A stretch of 64,000 nucleotides of DNA from Nageia nagi (taxonomy: Eukaryota > Pinophyta). Numbering within the stretch: the stretch's first letter is position 1; every line of letters begins with the position of its first letter. Under the pieces are notes generated by a model. It was not told where the DNA came from and searched no databases. It saw nothing but the letters and a program-made list of their open reading frames with translations. Positions 59,070 through 64,000 of the stretch are shown here, piece after piece. Location: NCBI GenBank assembly GCA_050084985.1, contig JBITNC010000001.1, positions 156,302,001-156,366,000 on the forward strand. Reading direction: 5' to 3'. Position numbers and translations under genes: made by a program.

Positions 59070-59965
59070 ATGAGGTAGATTTACTAAATAAGTACCCTAT
59101 GTAAAGAGAATACAAAGATGTATTTCCTAAAGATCTACCTAGATTACGTCCAAAATGAGAATTTGATTTCTCAATATATTTAGTTCCAGGAGTTGAACCT
59201 ATTTCTAGAACCCCATATAGAATGAACACCCATTGAAATGTAGGATTTGAAGGTATAATTACAAGATTTGTTAGAAAAAGGATTGATAAAACAAAGTGTA
59301 TCACCATGGGATACTCCTATGTTGTTTCTAAAGAAGAAATATGGAACATTGAGGTTGTGTATTGATTATAATATGTTGAACAAGGTCACCATCAAGAAAA
59401 AGTATCCTTTACCTAGATGAATTCTTTGATTAACTAAAATATGTTGTTATTTTCTCCAAGAGAGATATGAGATCATGATACCATTAATTGAGGATTAAAG
59501 GATTAGATACCTATAAGACATCTTTTAAAACTAGTTGTGGACACTATGAGTTTGTTGTATTATTTTTTGGGTTAACGAATGCCCTTGTAGCATTCATGAA
59601 CTTAATGATTAGTGTCTATCAGGAGTACCTAGATAAGTTTATGCTAGTATTTTAATATAATATCTTCATATACTCAAAGAATGATAAGAAACATGATTAT
59701 CATCTAAGGCTAACCCTAGAAGTGTTAAGAAGAAACTAATTATATTGAAAATTATCAAAATGTAACTTTTATGTTTCTCAAATTTAGTATTTAGGTCACA
59801 TCATCTCTGTAGAAGGAATTTTAATTGATCTTGAGAAAGTGGAAGCAATAATGAGTTGTCTTACACCAAAAATATTGACTAAGGTAAAGAGTTTTATGAT
59901 ATTAGATGGGTACTACCAAAGGTTTGTTAAAGATTTCTCAAAGATAGCTAATCACATCACCAATC
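59070..59965 (+). pseudogene. Element D reverse transcriptase, decayed
   Basis: Ordered Ty3/gypsy RT motifs in several frames: [78 protein letters not shown] and YLGHIISVEGI. The catalytic F-x-D-D segment near 59,650 reads VF-stop-YNIFIYSK, so both Asp residues are lost. It ends with the connection YYQRFVKDFSKIANHITNL. Confidence 0.85.
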
Positions 59966-60064
59966 TCCAAAAAAAAAAATAAGGTATTCAAATGGATAGA
60001 AAAGTGTGAAAAAACTTTTACAACTTTAAAAGAAAGGCTTACCACAACACCAGTTCTAACTATA

Positions 60065-60475
60065 CTTGACCCACACTATGATTTTGTAGTGTGCACGGAT
60101 GTTTCACTAGAAGGTTTGGGTGGTGTGTTATCACAAGATGGAAATCTAGTAGACTATAAATCTAGAAAATTGAAAACACATGAGTCGAACTATGCAACTC
60201 ATGATCTTAAGTTAGAAGTAGTTTTCCATCCACTAAGAATGTGGAGGAACTATCTTTTAGGAAAACCTTTCAAACTTGAAACAAATCACCAAAGTTTGAA
60301 GTACATTTTCACTCAAATAGATCTAAATGCCAGGCAAAGGCGATTGATGGAATGCCTACTAAATATGACTTTGGCATTGAATACATAAAAGGAAAGGAAA
60401 ATAAAGTGGAAGATGCTCTTATTCTTAGAAGACATATGAATGCCATGACAAGAAGTCAATTTGACTTGCTTGATT
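60065..60475 (+). pseudogene. Element D RNase H, decayed
   Basis: The open stretch 60,089-60,388 reads CTDVSLEGLGGVLSQDGNLV, SRKLKTHESNYATHDLKLEV and LETNHQSLKYIFTQ, the Ty3/gypsy RNase H series; the first catalytic Asp (CTDVS) is retained. After a shift, FGIEYIKGKENKVEDAL gives the end of the domain. Confidence 0.9.
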
Positions 60476-60589
60476 AAGTGAAATATTTGCAGAAAGAAGA
60501 CCCATCTTGTAGATCCATCAAAGAGTTGGTAAGGAAAGGTACCCCATCATCTCAAGAGTTTACTAAAAAGATGGAATTTTGTATTTTAA

Positions 60590-61480
60590 GAACATATTAG
60601 TCATACCAAACAAGGAAAATTTGAGAAATTTAATATTGCAATAAGCTCATCATCCCTTGTATGTAGCACATCCAAGAGGTACGAAGATGAGAGAAGACCT
60701 AAAATAGAGATTTTATTGGGATGAAATGAAAAAATACATAGAAAAATTCATGGAAAGATACCTCAAATGTTAGAAAGTTAAGGTAGAACATTAGCATCCA
60801 AGTGGATATTTGTATCCACATGATGTTCCTACATAAAAATGGTAAGTGATTTCAATGTATTTTATTGTTGGTTTACTAAAAACTAGATTTCATCATGACT
60901 CAATCCTTGTAGTGGGTGAAATATTGACCAAGGTAGCACATTTTATACATGCTAATACCACTAATGATGTCCCCCCAATAGCAAATAAGTTTTCCCATGA
61001 AATATTTAAATTACATGGATTTCCTGAGGTGACCATCTCAGATAGAGATTCTAAGCTCCATATTTTGGAAAGCATTACATACGGCATTGGGAACAAAATT
61101 AAATATGATTTTAGAATATCATCCTAAGATAGATGAGCAGATTGAATGAGTGAATAGAGTCCTTGAGGATATGCTCAGAATGTATTGCATGGAGCAAAAG
61201 AATAAATGGAAGGATTACCTCTAATTAGTTGATTTTGCTTATAATAATGGTTATCATTCATCTTTGGGAATGGCTTCTTTTGAAGCTCTCTATAGAAGGA
61301 GAATTAGGATTCTTTTATTTTAGAACAATCAAGAAGATTGAGTGATGATCTAGCCTAAGATGTTAAAGAAAATAGAGGAATAGCTAAAGTCCATTCGATA
61401 AAAGTTGAATGAAGTTGCCAATTGATAAAAGAGTTATGCTGATCTCAACAAAACTCCTCAAGAATTTATTGTGGGTGAAA
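60590..61480 (+). pseudogene. Element D integrase, decayed
   Basis: Zinc domain remnants at 60,640-60,790 (HPLYVAHPRGTKM, YLKC..VKVEH). The core is open at 60,846-61,127: ISMYFIVGLLKTRFHHDSIL, LTKVAHFIHANTTND, IFKLHGFPEVTISDRDSKL. The first catalytic Asp (normally VVVD.LTK) is changed (VVGEILTK), while the second (SDRDS) is kept. After a frame change VNRVLEDMLRMY, WKDYL, FAYNNGYHSSLGM and FEALY follow. Confidence 0.9.
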
Positions 61481-61619
61481 AAGTATTCTTATGAGTTTGA
61501 CCAGCAAAAAGTGCCATAAAGTCAACCAAATTAGATTCCTAATTTGTTGTTCCTTCTAAAATAGTTTAAAATAAGAGTCTAGTTACCTACAAACTTGCTT
61601 TTCCACCAAGTTTTTCAAA

Positions 61620-61830
61620 TTGCATGATGTTCTTTTGATTTACAAATGTCAGAACCTCAAGCTATTGAAGTTCTCTCTATTAGAATTTTAACTTTTAGAA
61701 ATAAGAAACTAAGAAATCGGGAGACTAATGAGTGTCTAGTATAATGGAATAAGTATTTTGAATCATCTTCCACCTAGGAAGTTGAATCCACTATGAGAAG
61801 ACAATTTCCCTATTTGTTTTCTTGATTATG
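61620..61830 (+). pseudogene. Element D chromodomain, decayed
   Basis: At the C-terminal end of pol, after PEPQAIEVLSIRILTFRNKK, the reading gives NRETNECLV-stop-WNKYFESSS, then EVESTMRRQFPYLFS and a stop. This fits the chromodomain pattern (EYLVKW..., then WE.E..L...FP.LF). It would target integration to particular chromatin. Confidence 0.7.
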
Positions 61831-61898
61831 TGAAAACATTTAAAAAAATATGATTAGATTATGATTGTATTTAAGAACACAAGGGACTATGTTCCTTT

Positions 61899-61907
61899 TA
61901 AGGGGGT
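61899..61907 (+). other. Polypurine tract of element D
   Basis: Purine run TAAGGGGGT just before the 3' LTR start. Confidence 0.7.
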
Positions 61908-61911
61908 ATTA

Positions 61912-64000
61912 AGTAACAACCCACTCAATTATAGTGTTAAGACTCAAATACCATTGAGGTACTAATGAGATTCAATTTGAATTAAGCTATGTGATGATGA
62001 GTTTTTCAATAATGCTATGCTTTATTTTTCTAGTTTGATGCTCACTTCAAGATGTTTTGACATAGTTCATTGGTTAAACTAAGATGGAAAGTGTAAAAAG
62101 TTACCCAAGAAACCAAGGGTGAATTGGTGACTGGAAGGGAAGGGTAAGAGTGAGAAAATGATTAGCGTTAGTTTGCTAACAAACCTTAATTACCACCATA
62201 AATCATGTAGTTACATAGTAGAATAATTAGTCCTGAATGTCGATTTTCATGATGAATGTGTGTTTGTGGATGTGTGTGGATTAACAATTATCCTACAAAT
62301 TGAGATGACCATCATAGGTAAGAGGTGTGATTGATTTTTTATTTCAAATTTTCACATTTTAAATTTTAAAAGAGAAGGCAAGGAATATTCCTTTCCTTTG
62401 AATTTAAATTTTTACTTATAGTTGTTAGTAAAGTAAAGTGAAAATTAAAACAATAATAGTTAAGAAAGGATTAAGGTCACCTTGTGATGTTACAAGATAT
62501 TTAATGGTTATGAAAAATAATTGGGTAATGACCCTACTGATTTCCTTGTGTTAGGTATGGAAAATGGTTGGCACTAATTTTTTAGTTAATAAAAAAGGTT
62601 CCAAGGTATTAAATGCCATTTCAATCCTCAACAACTTTAATCAAACCTATGCCAAAAATCATTGAAAGGATGAAGAGCCTTTCACTTAAACATACTTGAA
62701 CCTCTTTAACTATAAATAAGAGGGTGGAATATTATAAATATACACACACCTATCTATTATCATTTTATTCTTGTTATTTTCAATCTTGAGTGTATAATTA
62801 CTTGAGGAAAAGAAGCCCTTCTCTCTCTCCAATTCCAAGTGCATTCTTTTGCATTTCTAAAATGCCTAGTTAAAGTAGTCTTATTTTGAAGTTATTTAAT
62901 GCGTTATATGAAAGTATTGTTGAATAGAGGTCTTATACTATTTAAAGAGATGTATTATTTATTTTATTTGACATAATGCATGTGAAGGTTGATACCTTAT
63001 CTTTTCCTTAAAAAATAAAGGAGTAGGATTTTATTATTTTTCCTTTATTTAAATCTAGTGTTGAGAAGTTCCAAATACAATTGTATTAAGTATATTGTGA
63101 TATTATTAATAAGACTAGTTATATAATTCTTAACACAAGATTGGTTGTGGAAGGCTATGCCTTGAAGGAAATTCCCAAGTCTTTTCTTATATTTTTACTT
63201 CACTACCTATTGCCATGAAATGGCAATCTTGGAAAATGATACTCAGGCTCCATAAAATGTTTTCTCCCATGTGCGGCTGTTTTGGCATTTACAATCACAA
63301 TATTTGATAGGAATATATTATTTTCTACTCGTTGATGAGTCTCATGCCTTCTCTCCGAGCTCACACATTGTTAAACGTTGTAAAGGATTCAGAGTTTGGC
63401 GCTTGTTTTCTTAACACCCATTCAGATAACCCACTCTGTGCGTATTCTGCCATCATTGCATTCCATGAAACTCATTTCAGTTTTCCTATTGTCAGGCAAT
63501 TTTTGATCTTTTTGTATCATTTATATTTTTCATATCAAGTGTTCACGACCACATTATCTGATTTGAAATCATTTTCAACTACACTTTCATGGATTGTCAT
63601 ATTTTCTATAGATCCCACGATGGCAACCAAAGATTCAGAGTTTGGTTTTACAGGAATGCACCCTTTAGTATATCCATTTTTATCTGCATATCCTTCCATC
63701 ATTGATGTCCATGAGTAAGATTTACAAAAAGTTGTTATCAAACAATTCCCAAACCTTGTGTATCTTTTACAGGCATTCGCTGCCATAATGTCCATTTGGA
63801 AATTAATGCGACTACTCTTTGATATATATTCAATAACTACTTCAGAAATTCTCTTACATAACCTCAAGGATTTGAAATCATTGAAACAAATGTCACCTCC
63901 TTTGAGATAAAACAGGTAAGAAGATAATCAATGTTTTCATACACCCAAAATCATCACGTAGCATTCAGACGCCTGTTTCAGTATACTCCCATACGTTTTC
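61912..64000 (+). repeat. Element D 3' LTR (runs past window end)
   Basis: Collinear with 44,172-46,330 to the last base of the window. TATA box TATAAATA at 62,711-62,718. Contains the better-preserved PPR fragment. Confidence 0.85.
63330..63900 (-). pseudogene. PPR protein fragment inside element D 3' LTR
   Basis: Minus strand. The open stretch 63,867-63,535 has YSWTSMMEGYADKNGYTKG, VKPNSESLVAIVGSIENM and ESVVENDFKSDNVVVNT. After a short gap VSWNAMMAEYAQSGLSEWVL and APNSESFTTF follow. Two successive PPR/PLS-type repeats with the characteristic VSWNAM..YAQ.G series are recognisable. The adjacent minus-strand part towards 64,000 may continue it. No intact PPR gene, start or intron is visible; it is a captured fragment carried by both LTRs. 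Confidence 0.75.

Larger units (their letters stand above)
44172..64000 (+). mobile_element. Element D: chromovirus (Ty3/gypsy with chromodomain), interrupted by E, cut by window end
   Basis: Two matching long terminal repeats start at 44,172 and 61,912; gag, protease, RT, RNase H, integrase and chromodomain lie between. The order with RT before integrase and a C-terminal chromodomain is that of chromoviruses (Tekay/Del-like; inference from LTR length and motifs). Element E sits inside the 5' LTR. Without E the 5' LTR is about 4.8 kb. The 3' LTR runs past the window end. Confidence 0.85.

Noticed and set aside
58600-61830. Endogenous pararetrovirus (caulimovirid) origin for the RT region
   Set aside because: The order protease-RT-RNase H-integrase-chromodomain with LTRs, tRNA-Met site and polypurine tract is that of a Ty3/gypsy element; pararetroviruses lack integrase and LTRs.
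1-64000. tRNA or rRNA genes
   Set aside because: Only short tRNA-complementary primer sites were found; no cloverleaf-length sequence or rRNA core was recognised by eye.

Overview
The window looks like a gene-poor, repeat-dense stretch of a large plant nuclear genome. It is AT-rich and made almost entirely of old, nested LTR retrotransposons. A gymnosperm (conifer-like) genome is my best guess, from the very decayed Ty1/copia and Ty3/gypsy elements, one LTR of about 4.8 kb, and fragments of plant-specific families (plant mobile domain PMD, pentatricopeptide PPR, SWIM-type transposase). The species cannot be read from the sequence. I found no intact host gene, no tRNA or rRNA gene, no CRISPR array and no prokaryotic feature. 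Almost every coding region carries stops or frameshifts. LAYOUT. 1-1300: 3' end of a copia element (3' UTR, polypurine tract, LTR), inserted in a minus-strand remnant of gypsy family C (1301-1741). 1742-4032: no clear gene, with a low-complexity block. 4033-7090: family C gypsy on the plus strand (LTR, tRNA-Trp primer site, decayed gag). 8038-10185: a PMD pseudogene on the minus strand, cut by a copia LTR (about 9245-9799). 10186-11047: a minus-strand family C leader and LTR. 12150-32299: an older minus-strand gypsy assemblage with an integrase (28.9-30.0 kb), a motif array (X) and a long unidentified ORF (Y), present in two copies. Copy 1 of Y is split by element A (14619-27309, gag-protease gypsy without RT/IN, tRNA-Asn primer site). 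Copy 2 is split by a nearly complete but dead copia element (32300-40102). 42.2-44.2 kb: remnant of a SWIM-zinc-finger (MULE-like) transposase. 44172-64000+: element D, a chromovirus (gypsy with chromodomain). Its very long LTRs contain an antisense PPR-gene fragment. Its 5' LTR was split by element E. ELEMENT E (47643-55804) is the best preserved and most interesting object. Its two 920-bp LTRs differ at roughly 3-4% of sites by my hand comparison, with a perfect 5-bp target duplication (ATGGA) and an 18-nt primer site that I match to plant tRNA-Trp. It has a gag gene but no protease, RT, RNase H or integrase. Instead it carries on the opposite strand a plant mobile domain gene with at least one visible GT-AG intron, followed by four blocks of tandem repeats. 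Its LTRs and the flanks of the PMD gene carry clusters of an approximately 18-bp imperfect palindrome repeated every about 30 bp. HOW PARTS WORK TOGETHER. A and E lack their own polymerase and integrase, so they would have to be mobilised by proteins of related autonomous elements (inference). D and the copia element once coded for full gag-pol, but their catalytic residues and frames are now lost. The order of insertion can be read from the nesting: transposase and Y-bearing elements first, then D, A and the copia elements, and E last.
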